DNA of 64,000 bases from Rhizobium vallis (lineage in GTDB: Bacteria; Pseudomonadota; Alphaproteobacteria; Rhizobiales; Rhizobiaceae). The notes under the pieces were generated by a model, which was not told the origin of the DNA, did no database searches, and worked only from the letters and a program-made list of their open reading frames with translations. Numbering within the stretch: the stretch's first letter is position 1; every line of letters begins with the position of its first letter. Position numbers and translations under genes: made by a program. Below are positions 1 to 9,127 of the stretch, in pieces. The stretch covers positions 310,001 to 374,000 of the forward strand of contig NZ_ML133689.1 in NCBI RefSeq assembly GCF_003985155.1. The letters run 5' to 3'.

Positions 1-1
1 G

Positions 2-1066
2 AAGGCCGAGATGCTCGGCATCAAGGAGATCTATATCGAGGACGTGCGCGAGGAATTCGTGCGCGATTTCGTCTTCCCGATGTTCCGCGCCAATGCCGTC
101 TACGAAGGTGTCTACCTGCTTGGCACGTCGATCGCCCGTCCGCTGATTTCGAAACACCTCATCGATATTGCCCGGAAGACTGGTGCCGATGCGATCGCCC
201 ACGGCGCGACCGGCAAGGGCAACGACCAGGTCCGTTTCGAACTCTCCGCCTATGCCCTGAACCCGGATATCAAGATCATTGCGCCGTGGCGTGATTGGTC
301 CTTCAAGAGCCGCACCGATCTGCTCGCCTTCGCCGAGCAGCATCAGATCCCGGTTGCCAAGGACAAAAAGGGCGAGGCTCCCTTCTCCGTCGACGCCAAC
401 CTGCTGCACTCCTCTTCTGAGGGCAAGGTTCTGGAAGATCCGGCGCAGGAAGCTCCGGAATATGTGCATATGCGCACGATCTCGCCGGAAGCAGCCCCTG
501 ACAAGGCGACAACAATCAAGGTCGGCTTCCGCAAGGGCGATGCCGTGTCGATCAACGGTGTCGAGATGTCTCCGGCGACGCTGCTCGCAACGCTCAACAA
601 TTACGGCCGCGACAACGGCATCGGCCGCCTCGATCTCGTCGAGAACCGTTTCGTCGGTATGAAGTCGCGCGGCGTCTACGAAACGCCCGGCGGCACGATC
701 CTGCTCTCGGCGCACCGCGCCATCGAATCGATCACCCTCGACCGTGGTGCTGCCCATCTCAAGGACGAGATCATGCCGCGTTACGCCGAGCTGATCTATT
801 ACGGCTTCTGGTTCTCTCCGGAGCGCGAGATGCTGCAGGCACTGATCGACAAGAGCCAGGAGCATGTGGAAGGCGAAGTGACGCTGAAGCTCTACAAGGG
901 CAATGTCATGGTCATCGGCCGCGAGAGCGAAAAGTCGCTCTATTCCGACAAGCTCGTCACGTTCGAGGACGATCAGGGCGCCTACGACCAGAAGGACGCG
1001 GCCGGCTTCATCAAGCTCAACGCGCTGCGCCTGCGCACGCTCGGCAAGCGTAACCTCGCGAAGTAA
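2..1066 (+). CDS. argG: Argininosuccinate synthase, 3' part (5' end outside window)
   Basis: Joins citrulline and aspartate with ATP to give argininosuccinate, the penultimate step of arginine synthesis, in the cytosol. The visible 354 residues match the family from about residue 53 onward, including the conserved stretch [14 protein letters not shown], which contacts substrate and nucleotide. The N-terminal ATP-pyrophosphatase P-loop (SGGLDTS type) lies before the window. The frame is open to the left edge, so the first internal ATG at 11 is not the start. The C terminus is complete and is followed by a strong terminator at 1093-1125, so the transcription unit ends here. Confidence 0.97.
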   Translation, partial: KAEMLGIKEIYIEDVREEFVRDFVFPMFRANAVYEGVYLLGTSIARPLISKHLIDIARKTGADAIAHGATGKGNDQVRFELSAYALNPDIKIIAPWRDWSFKSRTDLLAFAEQHQIPVAKDKKGEAPFSVDANLLHSSSEGKVLEDPAQEAPEYVHMRTISPEAAPDKATTIKVGFRKGDAVSINGVEMSPATLLATLNNYGRDNGIGRLDLVENRFVGMKSRGVYETPGGTILLSAHRAIESITLDRGAAHLKDEIMPRYAELIYYGFWFSPEREMLQALIDKSQEHVEGEVTLKLYKGNVMVIGRESEKSLYSDKLVTFEDDQGAYDQKDAAGFIKLNALRLRTLGKRNLAK

Positions 1067-1092
1067 TCTTGCTTCGCCTTTGAACGGATATG

Positions 1093-1125
1093 AGCCCGCC
1101 GGCATTTGTGCCGTGCGGGCTTTTT
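1093..1125 (+). terminator. Rho-independent terminator after argG
   Basis: Stem AGCCCGC (1093-1099) pairs with GCGGGCT (1115-1121), and the inner loop has further pairing. The right arm runs into TTTTT. It sits 27 nt after the argG stop. Confidence 0.8.
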
Positions 1126-1204
1126 CGTGGGCTGAGAATGTCAGCATAAATGCGTCGCCAGCGCTGGCTGACCAGGTCGGCTGACGCCGAAGAACGGACG
1201 CAGC

Positions 1205-2611
1205 TTACGACAGGGCGAAGATTCTTACCTCTCTCCCGATGCCTTGAAGCTCCTCCATCCGGGAGTCCGATGAAATGCCGCTGTCGCGTAGGATATCTGA
1301 AACTCGGGCATCCCCGACAATCGCCTCCGTCGTCATGATCACATTGGGATCGGCAAGGCCCTGGACGCGGGAGGCGATGTTGACGGTCTGGCCAAAGTAG
1401 TCCTGCCGGTCGTTCAGGTTGACCGCGAGGCATGGCCCCTCATGGATGCCGATCTTCAGGAGAAGATCGTCGCTACCGTGTTCGGCATTCAGTCGGAGCA
1501 TCGCTTGGCGCATCCGCAGCGCGGCCGCCACGGCGCGGTCCGGGCTCGGAAAGGTCGCCATGACCGCATCGCCTATGGTCTTGACGACCGCACCGGCCTC
1601 GGTCGCAACAATCTCGTGAAGAACCCTGAAATGTGCTCTCACCAGATCGAAAGCGGCAAGATCTCCGACGCGCTCGTAAAGAGCCGTCGAGCCCCTCAAG
1701 TCAGTGAAGAGGAACGTCAGGCTTGTGATCTTGAGGCGCTGGTCGACGTCGAGAGTGTCAGTCCGATAGATGTCCCGGAAACTCTGGTTCGTCAGCAGCC
1801 GCTTGGCCGTCAGAAAAGCCCGTCTGCGGCCCAGCAGGTCATGCAGCTCATCTCCTGCGATGCAAACATTCGGCACAACTCTACGATCTGTGTGATTTTC
1901 GAGGGTGAGCCGCAGCAAACCGGGGCGCAGCGTCAGCGTTTCGTTCAGCGCATGCGTGCGGCTGATGACCATCGAGAGGTTCTGACGCTCGCTGGTCGGC
2001 TCGCCTTTCACGTCGATGAACTGCGCCGAGTGTGTCACCGCATCGAAGATGATGACGAATTGCGCCGGCAGTTGCAGCGAGACAAAAGCCTTCTCGCCCG
2101 GAGCCAGTTCGATCATTTCCAGCATAATGCGTTCGAATTTCGCTTCCAGATCCTCCGGCAAGTCGACACCGGAGCTGAAAAAGATTTGACGATAATACTC
2201 AGGCGGAGACAACCGATCGGGGTCATGGGCGGCGATCCTGCGCACGCGCGGACTGACCGTGAAGGTCACCTCGACCATCTCGTCGAGGGTCGGCTCGTAT
2301 CCGGCGGCGCAGAGCGCGCAATGGTATGTGTCGTGGACGACCCCTTTGAGGGTTGCGCCGCTGTCGAGGACGCCGCCGCATCCTGGGCAAAGGACATTCC
2401 AGGTCATCTCGAACGCGCCTATGCGCGCTGCATGAAGAAATGCTGCGATCGTCTTCTCTTCATCGAGATGATGCTTGTCGGCAAAGGCGAGCACATTGAT
2501 CCGATTAAGATCGCGATCCACGCCATGTAGGACCACGTTCTCGATGCACTCGACCGTCTGCGGGTCGGCCGCCTGTCGCAGTGTCGAAAAAAGCACGTCC
2601 ACTTCGCTCAT
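1205..2611 (-). CDS. Class III adenylate/guanylate cyclase with N-terminal zinc-ribbon region
   Basis: 468 residues. The C-terminal third (about 293-468) is a class III nucleotide cyclase catalytic domain that should convert ATP to cAMP. The metal-binding aspartates D304 (FTDLRGS) and D348 (KTIGDAV), the purine-selecting lysine K344 and the transition-state pair N411/R415 (NIASR) are all present, so it looks active. The N-terminal 290 residues are not a membrane or HAMP module. They contain C75-x2-C78 and C98-x2-C101, a plausible zinc ribbon, in a region resembling the uncharacterised regulatory part of rhizobial cyclases (DUF5939-like). No membrane segment is evident, so it is probably cytosolic. 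It is monocistronic and faces away from lysE. The input signal is unknown. Confidence 0.88.
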   Translation of the reverse strand: MSEVDVLFSTLRQAADPQTVECIENVVLHGVDRDLNRINVLAFADKHHLDEEKTIAAFLHAARIGAFEMTWNVLCPGCGGVLDSGATLKGVVHDTYHCALCAAGYEPTLDEMVEVTFTVSPRVRRIAAHDPDRLSPPEYYRQIFFSSGVDLPEDLEAKFERIMLEMIELAPGEKAFVSLQLPAQFVIIFDAVTHSAQFIDVKGEPTSERQNLSMVISRTHALNETLTLRPGLLRLTLENHTDRRVVPNVCIAGDELHDLLGRRRAFLTAKRLLTNQSFRDIYRTDTLDVDQRLKITSLTFLFTDLRGSTALYERVGDLAAFDLVRAHFRVLHEIVATEAGAVVKTIGDAVMATFPSPDRAVAAALRMRQAMLRLNAEHGSDDLLLKIGIHEGPCLAVNLNDRQDYFGQTVNIASRVQGLADPNVIMTTEAIVGDARVSDILRDSGISSDSRMEELQGIGREVRIFALS

Positions 2612-2890
2612 CAGACAAGTCTCTACGCGCAGAACCTACGGCGGACGACGCCGGCACCCATCATAACATGGGAATTTTCCAATAGAAATCTACAGGCCCG
2701 GATGTTGTTCGCATTCCGATCCACCTGAATTATCCATATGCGCGCCGGGAACCGACAATATCCTCTGCCGCTTCGGACCGGGAGGCGCCGCAGCGGCGTT
2801 TGCGACCTGATCCCGCTTTGTCAGCGCAACCACTCTTGACGGAGGCACGGGATCGCCTAGTCTGCCGAGATCATCCTCCGGAGCATCTCC
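2612..2890. other. Divergent intergenic region, cyclase / lysE
   Basis: 279 bases between two divergently oriented start codons. They must hold the promoters of both genes. I see no convincing repeat, operator or coding potential; the ORFs crossing it in other frames are shadows. Confidence 0.5.
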
Positions 2891-3532
2891 ATGACGCAGT
2901 CTTTGCTGTTTGGCGCCTTCCTGGCGGCGCTCTTCTACGTGCTCATCCCGGGACCTGCCTTCCTGCAGCTGCTCGGCATCGGCGCCGGGCAGGGCCGCAA
3001 GGCCGGCGCCTTCTTCATGATGGGACATCTCGTCGGGGACATTATCTGGTCGTCGCTGGCGTTGATTGCGATCGTCGGCGCGAAGACGATCGGAACTTTC
3101 GTCTTTGATCTGCTCGGCCTTGCCTGCGGTTTCTATCTTGCCTGGATCGGCTGGAGCGCCGTCAATGCTAAGCCGAAAGCGGAGGGGCAGGCGCTTGTCA
3201 TGGTCGAGCGACCGTTTCGCCGCGGGCTGATTTTCGGCGTCACCAATCCGAAGGGTTATCCGGTGGCGCTCGCCACCTTCACTGCGCTGGTCGCGGGCTC
3301 GGCCGGCGCGCTCGATTTCGAGGCATTGCCGGTACTTCTCGGCGTGTCGTTCCTGGGGTTCGTGACCGCAGACATCATCCTGATCGGCGTCATCGGCGCC
3401 GGCGCGGTCCGCCGCTTCTATCGCGCGCATGAGCGGCTGATCGTGCGTTGCTCCGGCGTACTCTTCATGGGATTTGCCGCCCAGGCGCTATGGCACGCGA
3501 CCCCCGGCCTGCTTGGTTGGCGTAGAGCCTGA
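2891..3532 (+). CDS. LysE/RhtB family amino-acid exporter
   Basis: 213 residues, mostly hydrophobic, with about six predicted membrane helices. It has the LysE-family N-terminal signature of a first helix ending in a PGPAF motif (residues 18-22, VLIPGPAFLQLL). Members export amino acids or their derivatives through the inner membrane; the substrate cannot be read from sequence. GGAG seven bases before the ATG supports this start. It is convergent with the next gene, with 4 nt between the two stops. A second LysE-family gene lies at 38056. Confidence 0.88.
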   Translation: MTQSLLFGAFLAALFYVLIPGPAFLQLLGIGAGQGRKAGAFFMMGHLVGDIIWSSLALIAIVGAKTIGTFVFDLLGLACGFYLAWIGWSAVNAKPKAEGQALVMVERPFRRGLIFGVTNPKGYPVALATFTALVAGSAGALDFEALPVLLGVSFLGFVTADIILIGVIGAGAVRRFYRAHERLIVRCSGVLFMGFAAQALWHATPGLLGWRRA

Positions 3533-3536
3533 CCAC

Positions 3537-3968
3537 TCAGCCATCGAGAAAATTGACGATCGATTTCAGCGTCTGAACCTCGTTGGGATCGCCGATCGAC
3601 ATGGCGACTTGCAGCTGGTTCTTGTAATAATCGAGGAAATTGAAGCTGGTGCCGTCGGTGACGCTGGAGAGATCGAGGACGTTGCCGAGCGGGTCGATCG
3701 CATGCATCGGCAGGGGCTCGGAAATTGCCGCGTAGGTGTTCTGGTCGATCAGGCCGCTGTCGAAGCTCTGGCGTGCGTAATTGCGCAACTCTCCAGGGCT
3801 GACGGCGGTGAAATCGAGGCCCTCGTCAAGATTGTCTTCGATCTGAAACGAGGCCGCGGCCGGAGCTTTGGTCTCGATTGCAATATCAGTGGTCTTCGAA
3901 CTTTTTGCGTTATTAGGATTGTTTTTAAATAGCAAACTCTGAGAAGACCGCACAGAAAAAATTTCCAT
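3537..3968 (-). CDS. Conserved hypothetical protein, about 143 aa
   Basis: Function not recognised. The start at 3968 (MEIFSVRSSQ) is chosen because AAGGGGA lies just upstream; the frame is open 24 codons further, but that extension is AT-rich and has no good ribosome binding site. The protein is soluble and acidic, with no signal peptide or membrane helix. Its N terminus (residues 1-45) is polar and probably disordered. A more conserved-looking C-terminal region has helices such as LDYYKNQLQVAMSIGDPNE. A TTAA-N7-TTAA element at 4034-4048, 66 nt upstream, suggests CtrA control, which would tie it to the cell cycle or motility (inference). Confidence 0.7.
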   Translation of the reverse strand: MEIFSVRSSQSLLFKNNPNNAKSSKTTDIAIETKAPAAASFQIEDNLDEGLDFTAVSPGELRNYARQSFDSGLIDQNTYAAISEPLPMHAIDPLGNVLDLSSVTDGTSFNFLDYYKNQLQVAMSIGDPNEVQTLKSIVNFLDG

Positions 3969-4033
3969 GGCGCCTGTCCCCTTACAAGAAGAACACCGGG
4001 AAACTAGCGCTTGCGCCTGATTCGCGTCAATCG

Positions 4034-4048
4034 TTAACAAATAGTTAA
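4034..4048. promoter_or_regulatory. CtrA-like box (TTAA-N7-TTAA)
   Basis: TTAA at 4034-4037, seven bases, TTAA at 4045-4048. This is the spacing of the CtrA full site of alphaproteobacteria. It is upstream of the minus-strand gene starting at 3968. It is AT-rich and short, so chance occurrence is possible. Confidence 0.35.
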
Positions 4049-4196
4049 TTTTCGCGCGTCAAATTTTGTCCACGAGATTTTCGGGATGTCCACCGGATTT
4101 GGCAGGCGAGGTAAAAGGCCTTTCCCGGCGACATACCAATCCTGCAGCCGCTCTCCTATATTGACCATCCATCCGCATGCCAAAAAGGATTCTCCG

Positions 4197-6284
4197 ATGC
4201 CTTCTCCCCATGATTTCAATCCGGCTCTCGTCGACTGGGACGGTCTTCACGGTCTGCCGCGTTTCGATGCATTGAACGATGGCGATTTCGCCGCCGCCTT
4301 CGAAGCAGCGCTCGCCGAGCATGAAAGGGAGATCGACGAGATCGCCGGAAAAGGCGATGCGCCGACATTCGAGAATACGGTCGTGGCGCTGGAAATTGCC
4401 GGCGATGCGCTGTCGCGCGTCTCGGCGCTGTTCTGGAATAGGGCGGGCGCGCATACCAACGATGTCATCCAGGCGCTGGAGCGGGAGATCTCTCCGAAGA
4501 TGTCGCGCCACTATTCGAAGATCGGGATGAATGCCGCGCTTTTCGCCCGCATCGATATGCTGTGGGAGAAGCGCGAGAACCTTGGACTGACGCTCGAACA
4601 GGCGCGCGTGCTGGAACGGCATTGGAAAGGCTTCGTCAAATCGGGCGCCAAGCTCGAAAAGGCCGAGCAGGAGCAACTTGCCGCAATCAATGAAAAGCTC
4701 GCTGGCCTTGGCACGCAATTCGGCCAGAACGTGCTTGCCGACGAGAAGGGCTGGTCGCTCACGCTCTCCGATGGCGCCGAGCTCGACGGGCTGCCGGAAT
4801 TCCTGCGCGATGCGATGGCGGCGGCGGCGCGTGAACGCGGCGACGAGGGCAAATATGCGGTGACGCTGTCACGCTCGATCATCGAGCCGTTCCTGACCTT
4901 TTCGGAGCGCCGGGATCTGCGCGAGCAGGCTTTCAAGGCGTGGGTCGCGCGCGGCGCAAATGACGGGGAGACGGACAACCGTGCCATCATCAAGGAAACG
5001 CTGGCGCTGCGCCAGCAGGTGGCTTCGCTGCTCGGTTACGGCAATTTCGCCGAATTGAAGCTCGACAATACGATGGCCAAGACGGCCGATGCGGTGAACG
5101 GCCTGCTGAAGGCCGTCTGGGCGCGGGCGGTGAAACGCGCCGGCGAGGAAGAGGTCGACATCGCGGCACTGATTGCCGAGGAAGGCCGGAATCATGAGGT
5201 GATGCCCTGGGACTGGCGCCACTACGCCGAGAAGATCCGGGCGCGCAAATTCGATTTCTCCGAGGCCGAGCTTAAGCCCTATCTGCAGCTCGAGAAGATC
5301 ATCGACGCCTGCTTCGAGGTGGCGGGCCGGCTGTTCGGCATCCGGGCGGTCGAGAAGAAAGGCGTGCCGGCCTATCACCCCGATGTTAGGGTCTTCGAAA
5401 TTAGGGACCGGGAGGACAGGCTGGTCGCGCTCTTCCTCGGCGATTATTTCGCCCGCAGCTCGAAACGCTCAGGCGCCTGGATGAGCTCGCTGCAATCGCA
5501 GCACCGGCTGGAGCTGAAGAACGGGCGCCACGGCGAATTGCCGATCATCTACAATGTCTGCAATTTCGCCAAACCCGCCGAAGGCAAGCCGGCGCTGCTG
5601 TCGCTCGACGATGCCCGGACGCTGTTCCACGAATTCGGCCATGCGCTGCACGGCATGCTTTCTGATGTCACCTACCCTTCCGTTTCCGGCACCGGCGTCT
5701 CGCGCGATTTCGTAGAGCTGCCCTCGCAGCTCTACGAGCACTGGCTGACGGTTCCCGCCATCCTCAAGGAATATGCCGTGCATTTCGAGACGGGCGAGCC
5801 GATGCCGCAAGTCTTGCTCGACAAGGTGCTGGCGGCCCGGACCTTCAATTCCGGTTTCAATACGGTGGAGTTCACCTCCTCGGCGCTTGTAGATATGGCG
5901 TTTCACACGCGGAAGGCCGTCGAAGACCCGATGGCGGTGCAGGCCGAGGTGCTTGAAGAGATCGGCATGCCGAAATCGATCGTCATGCGCCATGCGACAC
6001 CGCACTTCCAGCATATTTTCTCCGGCGGTTATTCGGCGGGTTACTACTCCTATATGTGGTCGGAGGTGCTCGACGCCGACGCCTTCGCCGCCTTCGAGGA
6101 GACGGGAGACGCCTTCAACGGCGAGATGGCGCGCAAGCTTAAGGAAAACATCTATTCCACAGGCGGTTCGGTCGATCCCGAGGATGCCTATAAGGGCTTC
6201 CGCGGCAAGCTGCCGAGCCCGGATGCGATGCTCGTCAAGAAGGGGCTTGCGACCTTCGAGGAATTGACAGGCAGCGACGCTTAA
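4197..6284 (+). CDS. dcp: M3 family zinc oligopeptidase (Dcp/oligopeptidase A type)
   Basis: 695 residues from ATG 4197, which has AAGGA upstream; the frame is open 37 codons further without a better start. The zinc site HEFGH is at residues 478-482 (FHEFGHALHG), with the third zinc ligand glutamate downstream, as in thimet-type M3 peptidases. Length and N-terminal helical region fit peptidyl-dipeptidase Dcp (about 680 residues in E. coli). It degrades short peptides in the cytosol, as there is no signal peptide. It is a single gene, followed by a perfect hairpin at 6309-6332. Confidence 0.93.
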   Translation: MPSPHDFNPALVDWDGLHGLPRFDALNDGDFAAAFEAALAEHEREIDEIAGKGDAPTFENTVVALEIAGDALSRVSALFWNRAGAHTNDVIQALEREISPKMSRHYSKIGMNAALFARIDMLWEKRENLGLTLEQARVLERHWKGFVKSGAKLEKAEQEQLAAINEKLAGLGTQFGQNVLADEKGWSLTLSDGAELDGLPEFLRDAMAAAARERGDEGKYAVTLSRSIIEPFLTFSERRDLREQAFKAWVARGANDGETDNRAIIKETLALRQQVASLLGYGNFAELKLDNTMAKTADAVNGLLKAVWARAVKRAGEEEVDIAALIAEEGRNHEVMPWDWRHYAEKIRARKFDFSEAELKPYLQLEKIIDACFEVAGRLFGIRAVEKKGVPAYHPDVRVFEIRDREDRLVALFLGDYFARSSKRSGAWMSSLQSQHRLELKNGRHGELPIIYNVCNFAKPAEGKPALLSLDDARTLFHEFGHALHGMLSDVTYPSVSGTGVSRDFVELPSQLYEHWLTVPAILKEYAVHFETGEPMPQVLLDKVLAARTFNSGFNTVEFTSSALVDMAFHTRKAVEDPMAVQAEVLEEIGMPKSIVMRHATPHFQHIFSGGYSAGYYSYMWSEVLDADAFAAFEETGDAFNGEMARKLKENIYSTGGSVDPEDAYKGFRGKLPSPDAMLVKKGLATFEELTGSDA

Positions 6285-6308
6285 GACAGTTTGATGACGG
6301 ACGCTCGG

Positions 6309-6332
6309 GCGGCATGGTGGCAACCATGCCGC
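6309..6332 (+). terminator. Perfect 10-bp hairpin after the oligopeptidase gene
   Basis: GCGGCATGGT (6309-6318), loop of four, ACCATGCCGC (6323-6332). There is only a short TTT downstream, so it may be a weak terminator or an mRNA 3'-end stabiliser. Confidence 0.45.
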
Positions 6333-6443
6333 AGCTTTCACGCGCGACCCCCTTTCGCAATCGCGAAAAAACCGGTATGAGCGCGCCAAACATAAATGGC
6401 GCGTCCACTTGGCGTAGCGCCCCAGCCTCAGAGATTATAACAA

Positions 6444-8264
6444 ATGGCACTTCGCAACATCGCGATCATCGCGCACGTTGACCATGGCAAGACCACCCTC
6501 GTTGACGAGCTCCTGAAGCAGTCCGGTTCGTTCCGCGAGAACCAGCGCGTTGCAGAACGCGTGATGGACTCGAACGACCTCGAAAAGGAACGTGGCATCA
6601 CCATTCTCGCCAAGGCGACCTCGGTGGAATGGAAGGGTGTCCGCATCAACATCGTCGACACCCCCGGCCACGCCGACTTCGGCGGTGAAGTCGAGCGTAT
6701 TCTCTCGATGGTGGATGGCGCGATCGTTCTCGTCGATGCTTCCGAAGGCCCGATGCCGCAGACCAAGTTCGTGGTCGGCAAGGCGCTGAAGGTCGGCCTT
6801 CGTCCGATCGTCGCGATCAACAAGATCGACCGTCCGGATGGCCGCCACGAAGAAGTCATCAACGAAGTCTTCGACCTCTTCGCCAATCTCGACGCGACCG
6901 ATGAGCAGCTCGACTTCCCGATCCTCTACGGTTCCGGCCGCGACGGCTGGATGAACGTCAATCCGGAAGGTCCGAAGGATCAGGGTCTTGCGCCGCTTCT
7001 CGACCTGGTGCTCAAGCATGTGCCTGAGCCGACCGTCGAAGAAGGTCCGTTCCGCATGATCGGCACGATCCTCGAAGCCAACCCCTTCCTCGGCCGTATC
7101 ATCACCGGTCGTATCGCGTCGGGCTCGATCAAGCCGAACCAGGCCGTCAAGGTTCTCGGCCAGGACGGCAAGCTGATCGAAACCGGCCGAATTTCCAAGA
7201 TCCTCGCCTTCCGTGGCATCGAGCGCACGGCGATCGACGAAGCGCATGCGGGCGACATCGTCGCGATCGCCGGCCTCTCCAAGGGTACTGTTGCCGATAC
7301 TTTCTGCGATCCGGCCGTCTCGGAAGCCATGAAGGCGCAGCCGATCGATCCGCCGACCGTCACCATGTCCTTCATTGTCAATGACAGCCCGCTGGCGGGC
7401 ACCGAAGGCGACAAGGTGACGAGCCGCGTCATCCGCGACCGTCTCTTCAAGGAAGCCGAAGGCAACGTCGCCCTGAAGATCGAAGAAGCCGAAGGCAAGG
7501 ATTCGTTCTACGTGTCCGGCCGCGGCGAACTTCAGCTCGCCGTTCTCATCGAAACCATGCGTCGTGAAGGCTTCGAGCTTGCCGTATCGCGTCCACGCGT
7601 CGTGATGCACAAGGATGAAAGCGGCCAGCTTCTGGAGCCGATCGAGGAAGTCGTCGTCGACGTCGACGAAGAACATTCCGGTGTCGTCGTGCAGAAGATG
7701 TCCGAGCGCAAGGCCGAAATGGTCGAGCTGCGTCCGTCGGGCGGCAATCGTCTTCGCCTGCGTTTCTACGCCCCGACCCGCGGCCTGATCGGCTACCAGT
7801 CGGAGCTGCTGACGGATACGCGCGGCACGGCGATCATGAACCGCCTGTTCCACGACTACCAGCCTTACAAGGGTGTGATTGGTGGCCGCGTCAACGGCGT
7901 GCTGCTCGCCAATGCTTCCGGCGAAGCCGTCGCCTATGCGATGTTCAACCTGGAAGATCGCGGCCCGATGATCATCGAGCCGGGCGAAAAGGTCTATGCC
8001 GGCATGATCATCGGCATCCATTCGCGCGACAACGACCTTGAAGTGAACGTCCTGAAGGGCAAGCAGCTCACCAACATCCGCGCCGCCGGCAAGGACGAAG
8101 CGGTGAAGCTGACGCCGCCGATCCGCATGACGCTCGATCGCGCGCTCTCCTGGATCCAGGACGACGAGCTGATGGAAGTGACGCCGAAGAACATTCGCCT
8201 GCGCAAGATGTATCTCGACGCCAACGACCGCAAGCGTTTCGAAAAGTCGAAGGCTGCTCTCTAA
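6444..8264 (+). CDS. typA: Translational GTPase TypA/BipA
   Basis: 606 residues, full length for BipA, a ribosome-associated GTPase of the EF-G class needed for growth at low temperature and for 50S assembly. G1 AHVDHGKTT is at residues 10-18, switch RGITI at 50-54, G3 DTPGH at 72-76 and G4 NKID at 126-129. EF-G domain III and V-like regions and the BipA-specific C terminus follow. Codon use is strongly biased, as for a highly expressed gene. There is no strong Shine-Dalgarno before the ATG (CAGAGATTATAACAA), but the N terminus aligns with the family. A terminator follows at 8295. Confidence 0.97.
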   Translation: MALRNIAIIAHVDHGKTTLVDELLKQSGSFRENQRVAERVMDSNDLEKERGITILAKATSVEWKGVRINIVDTPGHADFGGEVERILSMVDGAIVLVDASEGPMPQTKFVVGKALKVGLRPIVAINKIDRPDGRHEEVINEVFDLFANLDATDEQLDFPILYGSGRDGWMNVNPEGPKDQGLAPLLDLVLKHVPEPTVEEGPFRMIGTILEANPFLGRIITGRIASGSIKPNQAVKVLGQDGKLIETGRISKILAFRGIERTAIDEAHAGDIVAIAGLSKGTVADTFCDPAVSEAMKAQPIDPPTVTMSFIVNDSPLAGTEGDKVTSRVIRDRLFKEAEGNVALKIEEAEGKDSFYVSGRGELQLAVLIETMRREGFELAVSRPRVVMHKDESGQLLEPIEEVVVDVDEEHSGVVVQKMSERKAEMVELRPSGGNRLRLRFYAPTRGLIGYQSELLTDTRGTAIMNRLFHDYQPYKGVIGGRVNGVLLANASGEAVAYAMFNLEDRGPMIIEPGEKVYAGMIIGIHSRDNDLEVNVLKGKQLTNIRAAGKDEAVKLTPPIRMTLDRALSWIQDDELMEVTPKNIRLRKMYLDANDRKRFEKSKAAL

Positions 8265-8294
8265 GAGCCTAAAAGCCTCAAGATATCCGTTTGG

Positions 8295-8325
8295 AAACCC
8301 CGGCCTTCGCGCCGGGGTTTTTTGT
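8295..8325 (+). terminator. Rho-independent terminator after typA
   Basis: AAACCCCGGC (8295-8304), six-base loop, GCCGGGGTTT (8311-8320), then a T run to 8323. It starts 30 nt after the typA stop. Confidence 0.92.
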
Positions 8326-8359
8326 TGTGCGCTGCGTCGATTCGATCTTGTGACAATCG

Positions 8360-8374
8360 TTAAAAAAGCGTTAA
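8360..8374. promoter_or_regulatory. CtrA-like box upstream of the GNAT gene
   Basis: TTAA (8360-8363), seven bases, TTAA (8371-8374), with another TTAAC just after (8378-8382). It lies in the 147-nt region between the typA terminator and the acetyltransferase start. It could also simply be an AT-rich promoter. Confidence 0.35.
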
Positions 8375-8471
8375 ATTTTAACTGTCGTCCACATGTTAAG
8401 TCTGTGGGCAATCGACCAGAATGTGCCATCGCATATGGTTAATTGTCCCTGGCAGGACCAGAGTAAACGTT

Positions 8472-8978
8472 ATGAAGACGTTGTCGATCGATGTCCGGCG
8501 GGCCGAACCGCATGATGCCCGAGCCATTTCGGAAACGCACAGGCTCGCCTGGCAGCATACCTATGCCGGCATCATTCCGCACCGCGCGCTGACGCAGATG
8601 ATCGAGCGGCGCGGTGAGAACTGGTGGCGCAAGGCAACGCGCGGACCTGCGACGCTGCTGGTTCTCGATGTTGCGGGGACGGTCGCAGGTTATGCGACGC
8701 TCGGCCTCAATCGTGCCCGCGCCCTGCCGCAGGAAGGCGAGATCTACGAGCTTTATCTCAGGCCTGAATATCAGGGCATCGGGCTTGGCAAGATGCTGTT
8801 CGGCGAGGCGCGGCGACTGTTGAAGTCGCTCGGCTGCAACGGGCTCGTTGTCTGGTGTCTCGAGGAAAACGACTCGGCCAGCAGGTTTTACCGCAATCAC
8901 GGCGGCGTCGATTTCTGCGAAGGCATGGAAAATTTCGACCACAAGCAGTTGAAGAAGATCGGCTTCATCTGGAACTGA
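8472..8978 (+). CDS. GNAT family N-acetyltransferase
   Basis: 168 residues from ATG 8472. The frame opens at 8421, but the upstream codons do not look coding and the RIMI-like fold begins with DVRRAEPHDARAISETHRLAW. It has the GNAT acetyl-CoA motif A, EIYELYLRPEYQGIGLGKML (Q/R-x2-G-x-G/A class), and a C-terminal ENDSASRFYRNHGG strand-helix. It transfers an acetyl group from acetyl-CoA to an amine; the substrate is unknown. It stands alone between typA and ppa, with a short inverted repeat (GAACCGC 8977-8983 / GCGGTTC 8991-8997) at its stop codon. Confidence 0.85.
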   Translation: MKTLSIDVRRAEPHDARAISETHRLAWQHTYAGIIPHRALTQMIERRGENWWRKATRGPATLLVLDVAGTVAGYATLGLNRARALPQEGEIYELYLRPEYQGIGLGKMLFGEARRLLKSLGCNGLVVWCLEENDSASRFYRNHGGVDFCEGMENFDHKQLKKIGFIWN

Positions 8979-9127
8979 ACCGCTTTTCCGGCGGTTCACT
9001 CATCTTCTGCTAGAATTTTGGTGTAATTGCGCGCAGGCGCTATCACGCATTGGTGATCTCCAATGTTGCGTTGCCGCATGAAACTGATTATCTGGCTGCG
9101 AGCAATTCAACCTCGCAGGAGTTTCGT

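Noticed and set aside
6435..8429. 664-codon open frame on the minus strand
   Set aside because: Shadow of typA on the opposite strand; composition (His/Asp/Arg-rich) is typical of such shadows.
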